Positions 1 to 7,659 are shown, numbered from the stretch's first letter. The stretch: DNA of 64,000 bases from Actinacidiphila bryophytorum (GCF_016916835.1 NZ_JAFFIX010000004.1:310001-374000), one strand, 5' to 3'. Notes: generated from the letters alone by a model not told the origin. A program made the numbers and translations.

Positions 1-138
1 AGGACGCGGAAGGATTTGTGCCGACCCAGCGGGCGGATCGCGGGGAAGTCGCGGCGGTCGAGTGTGAGGACGGCGTCGGTGTCGAGCCCGCCGCGAGTGC
101 GATGTTCACGGCGTCGGCGAGGTCGATGTCGAGCGCCT
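1..138 (-). pseudogene. VapC-like PIN toxin remnant (3' end)
   Basis: The complement of this stretch aligns closely in DNA with the 3' third of the intact PIN-toxin gene at 4364-4807. It encodes LADAVNIALA and then, after a frame change, DTDAVLTLDRRDF and IRPLGRHKSFR. The frame change and the loss of everything upstream make it a dead remnant. It runs off the left window edge and abuts the start of the vWA gene at 140, so it marks a deletion or recombination joint. That it is homologous to the other copy is seen directly; that both came from related elements is inferred. Confidence 0.75.
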
Positions 139-139
139 T

Positions 140-766
140 GTGCCTGGATCGCACCGGGCCGCCGTCTACCTCGTGCTGGACCGTTCGGGCAGTATGCGCC
201 GGTACTACCGTGACGGCTCGGTCCAGCACTTGGCCGAGCAGGCCCTCGCCCTGGCCGCGAACCTGGATGACGACGGGGTGGTGCCCGTCGTCTTCTTCTC
301 CACGGACGTCGACGGAACCGCCGAGATCAGCCTCGACGCGTACCGGGACAGGATTGCTCCCCTGCACGAGTCGATGGGCCACATGGGTCGCACCAACTAC
401 CACGTCGCCATGCAGGCCGTCATCGACCACTACGAGTCGTGCGGTGCGCAGGACCCGGCCTTCGTGGTGTTCCGGACGGACGGCTCGCCCACGTCCAAGG
501 CCGCGGCCGAGCACGTCCTGTGCACGGCCGCGCGGCTGCCGATCTTCTGGCAGTTCGTGGGGTTCGGCGACGACGACTTCGCCTTCCTGTACAAACTCGA
601 CGACCTCCCGGTTCCGCATCGGCGTGTGGTCGACAACGCGGGTTTCTTCGCCGCGGGACCCTTACCGAAGACCATGTCCGACGCGGACCTGTACGACCAA
701 CTGCTGCACGAGTTCCCCCGGTGGCTGACCGCCGCCCGGGCCGCGGGTATCGTGCTCAGCCGTTGA
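140..766 (+). CDS. vWA domain protein, N-terminally truncated (TerY/TerD-associated type)
   Basis: The 208-residue product is a von Willebrand A domain. The MIDAS motif DRSGSM is near residues 14-19, the threonine lies in GRTNYH and the acidic residue in FRTDGSPTS. Proteins of this type in Streptomyces usually have a longer N-terminus and are linked to tellurium/stress (Ter) loci, where they are thought to act as metal-dependent protein-binding scaffolds. Here the reading frame opens with a GTG directly after a PIN-toxin remnant. Its stop codon lies inside the aminotransferase fragment that follows, so both ends look rebuilt by recombination. It may be a fossil or a short functional domain. 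Confidence 0.7.
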   Translation: MPGSHRAAVYLVLDRSGSMRRYYRDGSVQHLAEQALALAANLDDDGVVPVVFFSTDVDGTAEISLDAYRDRIAPLHESMGHMGRTNYHVAMQAVIDHYESCGAQDPAFVVFRTDGSPTSKAAAEHVLCTAARLPIFWQFVGFGDDDFAFLYKLDDLPVPHRRVVDNAGFFAAGPLPKTMSDADLYDQLLHEFPRWLTAARAAGIVLSR

Positions 767-979
767 ACGCCTTGCGGAGACGGTCGGCTGCGGACCTGGG
801 TGCAGCCGGCGGTGGGGTGGTCGTAGAAGACGGAGTTGGGGACGGCGACGACGCCGGTTTGGTGGGGGAGGGCGAGGGCCTCGGCGACGGCGTACTGGAA
901 GGGGCCGGAGGCGACGTAGGTGAGGAACTGCCTGGCGGTGCGGACCGCCGCGACGAGTTCGGGGGAACCCGTCGCCCAG
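756..979 (-). pseudogene. Aminotransferase 3' fragment, scar 1
   Basis: This is the 3' end of a class I/II PLP aminotransferase gene. It matches the fragments at 3897, 5305 and 7660 in DNA, but with about 36 bp lost near the stop and about 200 bp lost inside. What remains encodes TGSPELVAAVRTAR, ASGPFQYAVAEALALP and the C-terminal FNG. The upstream (5') border is the core GCCCAG at 974-979. Beyond it the sequence is no longer aminotransferase but the phage-side arm also found at 8096. It cannot encode a working enzyme because the PLP lysine region is absent. Confidence 0.85.
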
Positions 980-1026
980 GCAACTCCGCGTTCGTGCACT
1001 TATTCGCATGTCGCACGCGGGACTCG
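974..1026. other. attL-like scar 1 with integrase 5' remnant
   Basis: From the core GCCCAG the sequence continues CAACTCCGCGTTC and then TTATTCGCATGTCGCACG. The same order (CCACTCCGTTTTC, then CTCATTCGCATGTCGCGC) occurs at the active left end near 8096-8140, where the last ATG is the start of the serine integrase gene. Scar 1 therefore keeps the attachment arm plus the first few codons of a lost integrase gene from a related element. The match is seen directly; the history is inferred. Confidence 0.65.
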
Positions 1027-1041
1027 CGGGAGTGCGTCCTG

Positions 1042-1302
1042 TCAGCTCTCGTAGTGGTAGCGGCACTGAGCGATCAGGACGCCGTCCTCGGTCGCCTTGT
1101 AGATCAGTCGGTGTTCGTCATTGATCCGGCGCGACCAGTAGCCCTGGAACCCGTGCTTGAGCGGTTCCGGTTTGCCGATTCCCTCGTTGCCGTTCCTGCC
1201 GATGTCCGCGATGAGCGTGTTGATGCGCTTGAGGATCTTCCGGTCCTGAAGCTGCCACCACAGGTAGTCTTCCCAGGCCCGGGAGGAGAAGGTGATCTTC
1301 AT
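1042..1302 (-). CDS. yoeB: YoeB/Txe family mRNA-interferase toxin
   Basis: The 86-residue protein has the RelE-fold sequence of the YoeB/Txe family: MKITFSSRAWEDYLWWQ at the start, LKRINTLIADI, then GKPEPLKHGFQGYWSRRI and a C-terminal RLIYKATEDGVLIAQCRYHY. Family members are ribosome-dependent endoribonucleases that cut mRNA in the A site. The conserved Glu, Arg and the terminal His-Tyr motif are present, so the toxin looks intact. It lies 9 bp downstream of its antitoxin gene in the usual antitoxin-first order. It sits directly beside attachment scar 1, so it probably stabilised an earlier element there. Confidence 0.9.
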   Translation of the reverse strand: MKITFSSRAWEDYLWWQLQDRKILKRINTLIADIGRNGNEGIGKPEPLKHGFQGYWSRRINDEHRLIYKATEDGVLIAQCRYHYES

Positions 1303-1311
1303 CGGCTGGCC

Positions 1312-1569
1312 CTACTCGTCGGTCGCCAGTTCGCGTACGGTGCCGCCGCCGTTTTCCAGCTCATCGATGGACGCGAGCAGACGCCGGGCGTTCGCGGGAC
1401 TGCGCAGCAGGTAAGCCGTCTCCTTCAGGGACTCGTAGTCCTCAAGGGAGACAATGACGACCGGCTCATGTCCGGCCCTGGTGATGACGACCTCCTCGCG
1501 GTCGTCGGTGACGGAGTCGAGCACCTCGGCGTACCTCGCGCGCGACTCGGAATACGTCATGGTTTTCAT
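1312..1569 (-). CDS. yefM: YefM/Phd family antitoxin
   Basis: The 85-residue product begins MKTMTYSESRARYAEVLD and continues EEVVITRAGHEPVVIVSLEDYESLKET. This is the N-terminal DNA-binding fold of the Phd/YefM family followed by a short toxin-binding tail. It should neutralise the YoeB-like toxin encoded just downstream and repress the shared promoter. The start could also be the second ATG three codons in. A likely operator with TGTACA cores lies immediately upstream. Confidence 0.9.
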   Translation of the reverse strand: MKTMTYSESRARYAEVLDSVTDDREEVVITRAGHEPVVIVSLEDYESLKETAYLLRSPANARRLLASIDELENGGGTVRELATDE

Positions 1570-1584
1570 GGTCGACCTCCTACT

Positions 1585-1601
1585 TGTACAGGATATTGTA
1601 C
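1585..1601. promoter_or_regulatory. YefM-type operator (TGTACA core)
   Basis: TGTACA at 1585-1590 is followed at 1597 by TGTACG, giving two half-matching hexamers 12 bp apart, 16 bp upstream of the antitoxin start. From memory, YefM-YoeB operators are built on TGTACA cores. Autoregulation here is an inference from that motif and its position. Confidence 0.6.
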
Positions 1602-1635
1602 GTCGGGTCCTTGCTGTGCGGCAATCGCTGAGACG

Positions 1636-1764
1636 GCGGTGGGGCGACTGCCGGTATCAACGCCGACCCCGACCAGCTGAGGGACGCGCTGCGCCCGCCG
1701 GGCGGCGTCGACCTCGGCCCGGTCGTTCACGCGTCCCCGCGGCATCCGAAGGACACGCAGTAGC
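1636..1764 (+). pseudogene. Fused remnant of a Phd/RelE-like toxin-antitoxin pair
   Basis: This stretch matches the last third of the antitoxin gene at 5854-6339 (INADPDQLRDALRP coded in both). It then jumps straight to the last 30 bp of the toxin gene at 6336-6686 (RHPKDTQ/E and stop). About 0.3 kb is missing relative to the intact pair. It precedes an ADP-ribosylglycohydrolase gene exactly as the intact pair does, so the whole module is a decayed duplicate of 5854-7638. Confidence 0.75.
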
Positions 1765-1770
1765 TTCCCT

Positions 1771-2715
1771 TCAGCGATCGTCTTGGGGGTCCGCCAGGCG
1801 CTGGGCGAGGTGGATGAGGTCGGGCAGGTGCAGGACCCGGTCTCCGGCGCCGGGGAGAGGGACGTGCAACGGTCCGGTCCAGCGGGTGGGGATCGCGTCG
1901 AAGCCGTGGACGGCTCCCGCCAGGCCGCCTGCGACCGCGGCGACGGTGTCGGTGTCGCCGCCGAGGTCGACGGCTGCTCGGACGGCGTCCTGGTACGAGG
2001 TGGTGGTGCGTACGGCCCAGACCGCGGAGCCGAGGCAGGGCCAGACGGCGCCGTTGAACTCGGTGGCCTGGTCGGGGTGCCAGTCGGGCTGCAGGACGGC
2101 GGAGTACCGGTCCCGGTGGTCGGGCCGGACCTCGGCGAGTGCGGACGGGATCCCCGCGAGGGGGTCCTCGCCCTCCAGCGCGACACGCACGAGCTCATGG
2201 AAGATCGCGGTGCCCTCCCAGGCGGCCGGGTCGCCGTGGGTGAGGGCGGAGATCTCGCGGGCGGCGTCCATCGTCGCCTGCCGGCCCCGAGGGGCGAAGC
2301 AGACCGCGGACGTGGTGGCGCGCATCAGGGCGCCGTTGCCGGCGGCGCGGTGGTTGGTCGCGAAGTGCGCCGCCGCGGCGTTGTCCCACGGCTCGCCACT
2401 GGTCAGGACGATCTCCGTCTGGAGGCCGATGTCCTTGGGATCGGAGGCGGCCCAGCGCCGGAAGCGGGCGAAGACGTCCTGTAGGTCAAGTCCGCCGCGC
2501 TCCAGCAGGGACTCCCCGAGGTGCACGGCCATCTGCGTGTCGTCGGTGGCCTCGCCGGGGTCCCAGCCGCCGCCCCCGCACATTTCACCGCCCCGGATCG
2601 GCTGGGGAAACCGTGCGGAGAACGCGTCCGCGGGACCGAACTCGAACGGAGCGCCCAGCGCGTCACCGACCGCCGATCCGACGACGGCGCCCACGGCCCG
2701 CTGCGTACGGTCCAC
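1771..2715 (-). CDS. ADP-ribosylglycohydrolase family protein, copy 1
   Basis: The 314-residue protein is a DraG/ARH-type hydrolase expected to remove ADP-ribose from proteins, nucleic acids or metabolites using a dinuclear metal site. Visible motifs are GDALGAPFEF near residues 18-27, the metal-binding EATDDTQM near 55-62 and AVDLGGDTDTVAAVAGG near 260-276, all intact. A near-identical copy lies at 6640-7638, also next to a toxin-antitoxin unit and an aminotransferase fragment. The duplicate pairing suggests a mobile module. A role in defence or in reversing a toxin's ADP-ribosylation is possible, but no partner ADP-ribosyltransferase is seen. Confidence 0.9.
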   Translation of the reverse strand: MDRTQRAVGAVVGSAVGDALGAPFEFGPADAFSARFPQPIRGGEMCGGGGWDPGEATDDTQMAVHLGESLLERGGLDLQDVFARFRRWAASDPKDIGLQTEIVLTSGEPWDNAAAAHFATNHRAAGNGALMRATTSAVCFAPRGRQATMDAAREISALTHGDPAAWEGTAIFHELVRVALEGEDPLAGIPSALAEVRPDHRDRYSAVLQPDWHPDQATEFNGAVWPCLGSAVWAVRTTTSYQDAVRAAVDLGGDTDTVAAVAGGLAGAVHGFDAIPTRWTGPLHVPLPGAGDRVLHLPDLIHLAQRLADPQDDR

Positions 2716-2737
2716 TGCGGCAGGCTACGCCGAAAAC

Positions 2738-2783
2738 TCAGCCGTTGAAGGCCTTGCGGAGGGGCTGGGCGGCGTCGGTGAGA
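2738..2783 (-). pseudogene. Aminotransferase 3' sliver (46 bp)
   Basis: TCAGCCGTTGAAGGCCTTG and the following bases equal the last 15 or so codons of the aminotransferase fragments, including the stop. Nothing of the gene survives beyond GTCGGTGAG. It sits downstream of ADP-ribosylglycohydrolase copy 1, just as the full fragment at 7660 sits beside copy 2. It is therefore the rump of a fifth scar. Confidence 0.75.
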
Positions 2784-2873
2784 GGGCGGCGACGTGGTCG
2801 GTCTCGGCCGGCAGCGGCGGCGTCACGGGAGGCCGGCGGTCAGGAGCCGGCCCGGGCGTGACTGCCGCGCGGG

Positions 2874-3797
2874 TCATGCCACGCGTTTGGTGGGCAGTCC
2901 GAGGGCTGCTCGTACGGCGTGCTCTTGGGGCGTCGTTGTCTGCGCTTCGGCGCTTCGCACGGCGCTCTTGAGGGCCGTGAGGGAGGCGGTTTGGGAGGCG
3001 TTGCGCCAGAGCGGGGTGAGTGTGTCAAGCCGTTGGAGGAGTGCGTTCGTCGGGCCTTGGGCCGGGACGGGCCAGTGGTGGTTCTTCAACAGCTGCGTCT
3101 CGGTGGTCAGGGAGTCGGCGACCCCGCCCGCCCAGTTCCGGTAGTTGTCCAGGCCGGTTTCTTCCCACTTCTGCGGAGTCTCGGCCAGCGCGGACTCGGG
3201 CCGCTGCGCCGCGTCGAGATAGGCGTACTGGTCGGGGGTCAGGGTGGTCTGGTCGTGCCGCAGGCTGGCGGTGGTCGGTCCGGGGGCCGGGACCCAGTAG
3301 CAGACGCCGCTGTGGTCGCCGGCCGCCCACTGCGCCCGCGTCGGCAGGAAGGCGTGGACGGGGGCGACGGATGGTGCGAGGGTCCAGCTGTCCATGTCGT
3401 ACTGGGGGGCCAGATTTCCGCAGTCGATGTCGGCCGTGGGACCCCACGTCGGCGTGGGAGGGTAGTCGGAGCCGGCGACGATGAACTTTCCGAACACCTC
3501 TGCATCGTGCGGTCGGTCGCACGGGACGACGTGGACAGCCCCCATGGCTCCGATTCCGCCCCTCAGCGTGACGTGATCGGCGGTGAAGCAGTCCCCGAGG
3601 ACCAGGTGCCGCGGGTCGGGGTCAGCGGTGGGGGCAGTGCCCCGGGGGCTCACGCTGGTGGTCGCCCTGCTGGTGGATGCGGAGCCCGAGTCACCGCTCT
3701 TGGCGCCGGAGCACCCGGCGACGAGGGCGAGCACAAGCGCCGCGGCGCCGACTCGCGCCACGACGGCGCCCCGATGACGAAAGTCCCCCATGCTCAT
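2874..3797 (-). CDS. Septum-formation-domain-like lipoprotein
   Basis: The 307-residue product has a signal peptide with the lipobox LVAGC (Cys near residue 29), then a Ser/Thr-rich linker. A domain resembling the actinobacterial septum-formation family follows, with GDCFTADHV and HVVPCDRPHDAEVFG. Members are extracytoplasmic lipoproteins of uncertain function; the paired cysteines suggest a disulfide-stabilised fold. The C-terminal third is helical. It lies between two aminotransferase scars with no operon partner, so it was probably cargo of an earlier element. The family call is from motif memory and moderately sure. Confidence 0.75.
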   Translation of the reverse strand: MSMGDFRHRGAVVARVGAAALVLALVAGCSGAKSGDSGSASTSRATTSVSPRGTAPTADPDPRHLVLGDCFTADHVTLRGGIGAMGAVHVVPCDRPHDAEVFGKFIVAGSDYPPTPTWGPTADIDCGNLAPQYDMDSWTLAPSVAPVHAFLPTRAQWAAGDHSGVCYWVPAPGPTTASLRHDQTTLTPDQYAYLDAAQRPESALAETPQKWEETGLDNYRNWAGGVADSLTTETQLLKNHHWPVPAQGPTNALLQRLDTLTPLWRNASQTASLTALKSAVRSAEAQTTTPQEHAVRAALGLPTKRVA

Positions 3798-3896
3798 GCC
3801 CTCCGACGACCTCGCCCGAGTGACGGCCCCCCACTCGCAGACCTGCCGACCGTACGCTCGGCCTTCCCCCGCGCGCCAGCAGCAGTTCCGTCTGCG

Positions 3897-4335
3897 CTAG
3901 CTGTCGAACGCCTTGCGGAGGCGTTGGGCGGCGTCGGTGAGGACGTCTTCGCGTTTGCAGAAGGCGAAGCGGACCTGGGTGCGGCCGGCGGTGGGGTGGT
4001 CGTAGAAGGCGGAGTTGGGGGCGGCGACGACGCCGGCGCGTTCGGGGAGGGTGCGGCAGAAGGCGAGGGCGTCCTCGCCTGGTGCGAGTCGGGCGATGTC
4101 GGTGGTGGTGAAGTACGTGCCTTGGGGCTCGTGCACGGTGAAGCCGGCGTCGCGCAGGCCTTCGGCGAGGATGTCGCGTTTGGCCATGAGGTCGTCCCGG
4201 ATGCCGGTGTAGTACGTGTCGGGGAGGGCGAGGGCCTCGGCGACGGCGTACTGGCAGGGGCCGGAGGCGACGTAGGTGAGGAACTGCTTGGTCGTGCGGA
4301 CGGCGGCCACCAGTTCGCGCGACCCCGTCACCCAG
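3897..4335 (-). pseudogene. Aminotransferase 3' fragment, scar 2
   Basis: It encodes the C-terminal ~145 residues of a class I/II aminotransferase, from VTGSRELVAAVRTTKQF through the C-terminal FDS. It lacks the PLP-lysine half. The break at the upstream side is the core ACCCAG (4330-4335), followed by GCCACTCCTTCTTCACACAC, the same arm as at the active attL. The open frame continues to a start at 4367 inside that arm, so a truncated polypeptide is possible but would be inactive. Confidence 0.9.
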
Positions 4336-4363
4336 GCCACTCCTTCTTCACACACCCATTTGG

Positions 4364-4807
4364 TCACAGGGGCAAGTCGTCAGGCAGAAGGCGGAAGGAC
4401 TTGTGGCGACCGAGCGGGCGCACCGCGCGGAAGTCGCGGCGGTCGAGGGTGAGGACGGCGTCCGTGTCGTATTCAGTCGCGAGGGCGACGTTCACAGCGT
4501 CCGCGAGGTCGAGGTTGAGTGCCGCATACCGGGCTCGCAGGGTCTGTGCGGCGGAGAGGTGGGCCTCGGTGATTTCCGGTACGACGATCCGGCCCGCTCG
4601 CATCCACCGCCGGATGTCGTCGATCGCGCTGACGGCTGCTTCCCGTCCCAGCTCGCGGGTCGCGACGTGGTCTATCTCAGCGAGCAGTAGCGGGGACATC
4701 ACGAGGAGGCCGGCGGCCATGATCGCCTCGTTGGCTCCCTGGTGCTCGGGGTGCGTGGAGTCCAGCGCGGCCAGCAGGCCTGAGGTGTCGGCCACGACGA
4801 TGATCAC
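4364..4807 (-). CDS. vapC: VapC-like PIN-domain toxin
   Basis: The 147-residue product is a PIN ribonuclease, the toxic partner of a VapBC pair. The N-terminal acidic motif is VVADTSGLLAALD, and the later acidic residues fall in LNLDLADAVNVALA and YDTDAVLTLDRRDF, so the active-site acids look complete. The GTG start overlaps the antitoxin stop, giving translational coupling. It directly abuts scar 2. A decayed copy of the same gene lies at 1-138. Confidence 0.9.
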   Translation of the reverse strand: MIIVVADTSGLLAALDSTHPEHQGANEAIMAAGLLVMSPLLLAEIDHVATRELGREAAVSAIDDIRRWMRAGRIVVPEITEAHLSAAQTLRARYAALNLDLADAVNVALATEYDTDAVLTLDRRDFRAVRPLGRHKSFRLLPDDLPL

Positions 4808-5064
4808 GCTGTCACTCCGGAGCCGCCCTCACGCCGGACGGCATCAGCCACGGTGTTGCGGACGTCCTCTTTGGACGGAGTACGCCCAGGCCCTTCGAAG
4901 GTCCGGGAGAAAAGTGGTTCGTCCCAGACTCGGTTCGCCATGGCTGCGAGGTGGATGCCTTGCCTGATGATCTCGGCTTCGCTGATACCGCGGCGGGCAG
5001 CGGCCTCCTTGATGATCGCGAGATCCTCGGGGTCCGCGTAGACGTTCGTACGTTTCATCGACAT
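4804..5064 (-). CDS. vapB: VapB-like (ribbon-helix-helix) antitoxin
   Basis: The 86-residue protein starts MSMKRTNVYADPEDLAIIKE and contains RRGISEAEIIRQGIHLAA, a ribbon-helix-helix DNA-binding domain, then a tail (SRTFEGPGRTPS) for toxin binding. It overlaps the toxin gene by 4 bp. ATG codons two triplets apart (5064 or 5058) are both possible starts. The near-repeat CATGTACCA at 5062-5070 and 5080-5088 overlaps the start and probably serves for autoregulation. Confidence 0.85.
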   Translation of the reverse strand: MSMKRTNVYADPEDLAIIKEAAARRGISEAEIIRQGIHLAAMANRVWDEPLFSRTFEGPGRTPSKEDVRNTVADAVRREGGSGVTA

Positions 5065-5088
5065 GTACCAATCATAGTCCATGTACCA
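5062..5088. promoter_or_regulatory. Direct repeats at the VapBC promoter
   Basis: The nonamer CATGTACCA occurs at 5062 and again at 5080, an 18-bp spacing, overlapping the antitoxin start. Such paired sites fit binding of two ribbon-helix-helix dimers. The repeat is seen directly; its use as operator is inferred. Confidence 0.5.
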
Positions 5089-5304
5089 TTGGTGGTGCAT
5101 GTAGCCGAGTCATGGGCTCGCTTATCCTGCGGCCGCGTACCCCGCGCACTCCACACCCGCCCTGCACCCGCGAACGGCGCCGACGCCAGCTCGGAGCCTG
5201 AGCCCTCGCCGGAGAGTCGTTCTGACCGATGGACTTCGTGTCGAGGTCTCTACTCATGGGCCATCCCAGTGGTCCACCACACGTGCTGGTTCGGTGAGCT
5301 GCGC

Positions 5305-5743
5305 TCAGCCCTCGAAGGCTTTGCGGAGGCGTTCCGCGGCTTCGGTGAGGATGTCGTGTTTCTTGCAGAAGGCGAAGCGGACTTGGGTGCGGCCGGCGGT
5401 GGGGTGGTCGTAGAAGACGGAGTTGGGGACGGCGACGACGCCGGCTCTTTCGGGGAGGGCGCGGCAGAAGGTCAGGGCGTCGGTGCCGGGGGAGAGTTCG
5501 GCGATGTCGGTGGTGATGAAGTAGGTGCCCTGGGGCTCGTAGACCTGGGAGCCGGCGTCGCGCAGGCCTTCGGCGAGGATGTCGCGTTTGGCCATGAGGT
5601 CGTCCCGGATGCCGGTGTAGTACGTGTCGGGGAGGGCGAGGGCCTCGGCGACGGCGTACTGGAAGGGGCCGGAGGCGACGTAGGTGAGGAACTGCTTGGT
5701 CGTGCGGACGGCGGCCACCAGTTCGGGGGACCCCGTCGCCCAG
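5305..5743 (-). pseudogene. Aminotransferase 3' fragment, scar 3
   Basis: This is a third copy of the aminotransferase C-terminal coding region, intact in frame from TGSPELVAAVRTTKQF to the terminal FEG. The upstream break is GCCCAG at 5738-5743, followed by GCCACTCCGTTTTCA, identical to the arm at the active attL. Its protein differs by a modest number of substitutions from scars 2 and 4, so it is an independently acquired or diverged allele, not a recent duplication. No N-terminal half accompanies it. Confidence 0.9.
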
Positions 5744-5835
5744 GCCACTCCGTTTTCACCCACCTCATATTTCAGTATCCAGGCCGCCACTCTTTGTGAT
5801 GGGTGGTGTCCGGAGAGGTGGAAATCAGAGCTCAA

Positions 5836-5851
5836 TCAGACTATGGTCTGA
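5836..5851. promoter_or_regulatory. Palindrome at the antitoxin start
   Basis: TCAGAC-TATG-GTCTGA is a perfect 6-bp inverted repeat with a 4-bp spacer ending 2 bp before the ATG at 5854. Its position suits an antitoxin operator. Confidence 0.5.
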
Positions 5852-5853
5852 GT

Positions 5854-6339
5854 ATGAGCATTGCGTCCGTGGAGCCGGAGCCTGAAGCTGTCACGTTCAC
5901 CGACCTGTCCAGAAACCCGAAGGCTGTGGCCGCCAAGGCTGCTGCGCTGGGTAGCTTGCGCGTCACACATCGGGATGCGCCCGACATGGTGCTGACCACG
6001 GCCGCCCACGCGGAGCGCGCCGAGGAGAATCTGACCACCGCGTCCCGGCTGTTCCTTGCGCTGATGAAGCAGGACGAAGGCGCGCGGTCGCTGCTGCTCG
6101 CGCTGCCCGAGGTCTTCCCCTGGGTGCGTCACCTGGACGGTGAGGAGGTTCGCGAGTTCACCGTGGAACTCCTGGACGCGCTCTCCGACGCCGCCGAATT
6201 GGGTGCCCGGGAGGCGGTTCACCGGGCGATCGTCTCCTGGCGGGCGACAGCCCGTATCAACGCCGACCCCGATCAGCTGCGGGACGCGCTGCGCCCGCTG
6301 GGCGGTGTGGGCCTCGGCCCGGTCGAGGTGCACGAGTGA
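5854..6339 (+). CDS. Phd/YefM-like antitoxin with extended C-terminus
   Basis: The N-terminal part (VTFTDLSRNPKAVAAKAAA, then LRVTHRDAPDMVLTTA) has the pattern of prevent-host-death DNA-binding domains. The 161-residue length is about twice that of a simple antitoxin; the extra C-terminal helices may wrap the toxin. It overlaps the next gene as GTGA, the usual coupling in such pairs. A perfect palindrome immediately upstream supports autoregulation. A decayed copy of its tail is at 1636. Function as antitoxin is inferred from domain and arrangement. Confidence 0.75.
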   Translation: MSIASVEPEPEAVTFTDLSRNPKAVAAKAAALGSLRVTHRDAPDMVLTTAAHAERAEENLTTASRLFLALMKQDEGARSLLLALPEVFPWVRHLDGEEVREFTVELLDALSDAAELGAREAVHRAIVSWRATARINADPDQLRDALRPLGGVGLGPVEVHE

Positions 6340-6686
6340 GCCCGAAGAAGGGTGACCGGGTCAGCGTCCCTCCCCTGAGCGGCTGGAACGTCGTCTACGG
6401 AACGACAGAGGCTGCCGTCGGGTGGGAGGAACTGTGCCGGGTCGCGCTGCCCAACGCCCACCGCTGTCTGGAATCGCTGCGCGCAGATCCCTTGTCTCGG
6501 GCCAACTGGAACCGCCAGCACCAGCTCCGGGGCCGCCATGCCACGAGGGAATGGAAGGGCTCCGAGCTCGAGCAGTGGGAATACGAGATCACCAGCGGCG
6601 GCCGGGTTCGCTACCTGGTCAGCCCGCAGACTTCGACGGTCATCCTGGTTTACGCCTCCCCGCGGCATCCGAAGGACACGGAGTAG
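6336..6686 (+). CDS. Probable RelE-like toxin partner
   Basis: The 116-residue basic protein contains RADPLSRANWNRQHQLRG, then WEYEITSGGRVRYLVSPQT and VILVYASPRHPKDTE. The spacing resembles RelE/HigB folds, where a late strand carries the catalytic basic residues. It starts at GTG overlapping the antitoxin stop. Its 3' end overlaps the convergent ADP-ribosylglycohydrolase gene by 47 bp. I recognise the pattern but not a precise subfamily. Confidence 0.65.
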   Translation: MSPKKGDRVSVPPLSGWNVVYGTTEAAVGWEELCRVALPNAHRCLESLRADPLSRANWNRQHQLRGRHATREWKGSELEQWEYEITSGGRVRYLVSPQTSTVILVYASPRHPKDTE

Positions 6687-7638
6687 CTTCCCTTCCGCGA
6701 TCGGGTCGCAGGTCCGCCAGGCGCTGGGCGAGGTGGATGAGGTCGGGCAGGTGCAGGGTCCGGTCTCCGGCACCGGGGAGGGGGACGTGCAGCGGTCGGG
6801 TCCAGCGGGTGGGGATCGCGTCGAACCCGTGGACGGCTCCCGCCAGGCCGCCTGCGACCGCGGCGACGGTGTCGGTGTCGCCACCGAGGTCGACGGCCGC
6901 CCGTACTGCGTCCTCGTACGAGGTGGTGGTGCGCACGGCCCAGACCGCGGAGCCGAGGCAGGGCCAGACGGCGCCGTTGAACTCGGTGGCCTGGTCGGGG
7001 TGCCAGTCGGGCTGCAGGACCACGGAGTACCGGTCCCGGTGGTCGGGCCGGACGTCGGCGAGCGCTGACGGGACGGCGGCGAGGGGGTCGCCGCCGTCCA
7101 GCGCGCCCCGCACGAGCTCGTGGAAGATCGCGGTGCCCTCCCAGGCGGCCGGGTCGCCGTGGGTGAGGGCGGAGATCTCGCGCGCGGCGACCATGGTCGC
7201 CTGCCGGCCCCGAGGGGCGAAGTAGATCGCGGACGTGGTGGCGCGCATGAGCGCGCCGTTCCCCGCGGCGCGGTGGTTGGTCGCGAAGTGCGCCGCTGCG
7301 GCGGTGTCCCACGGCTTGCCGCTGGTCAGGACGATTTCCGTCTGGAGTCCGATGTCCTTGGGATCGGCGGCAGCCCACCGCCGGAAGCGGGCGAAGACGT
7401 CCGGGAGGTCGGGGCCGCCGCGTTCCAGCAGGGACTCCCCGAGGTGTACCGCCATCTGCGTGTCGTCGGTGGCCTCGCCGGGGTCCCAGCCGCCGCCCCC
7501 GCACATCTCCTCGGCGTCGACATCCCGGGGAAACCGGCGGGAGAACCCTGCGGCGGGCCCGAACTCGAAGGGAGCACCGAGCGCATCCCCGACCGCCGAC
7601 CCGACAACTGCACCGACGGCCCGCCCCATCCGATTCAC
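6640..7638 (-). CDS. ADP-ribosylglycohydrolase family protein, copy 2
   Basis: This 332-residue protein is closely similar to the product of 1771-2715 along almost its full length. It keeps GDALGAPFEF, EATDDTQM and the AVDLGGDTDTVAAVAGG metal-site motifs. The C-terminus differs: copy 1 stops after ADPQDDR, while this copy reads on for about 20 residues into the toxin gene's antisense. The neighbourhood order (toxin-antitoxin, hydrolase, aminotransferase 3' end) is the same in both copies, which shows a module duplication rather than a single-gene event. Confidence 0.9.
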   Translation of the reverse strand: MNRMGRAVGAVVGSAVGDALGAPFEFGPAAGFSRRFPRDVDAEEMCGGGGWDPGEATDDTQMAVHLGESLLERGGPDLPDVFARFRRWAAADPKDIGLQTEIVLTSGKPWDTAAAAHFATNHRAAGNGALMRATTSAIYFAPRGRQATMVAAREISALTHGDPAAWEGTAIFHELVRGALDGGDPLAAVPSALADVRPDHRDRYSVVLQPDWHPDQATEFNGAVWPCLGSAVWAVRTTTSYEDAVRAAVDLGGDTDTVAAVAGGLAGAVHGFDAIPTRWTRPLHVPLPGAGDRTLHLPDLIHLAQRLADLRPDRGREATPCPSDAAGRRKPG

Positions 7639-7659
7639 GCGCGCAGCGTACGCCGTTGC

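Noticed and set aside
3897..4367. Aminotransferase fragments as working short enzymes
   Set aside because: They contain only the C-terminal domain without the PLP lysine segment, and their starts lie in attachment-site DNA.
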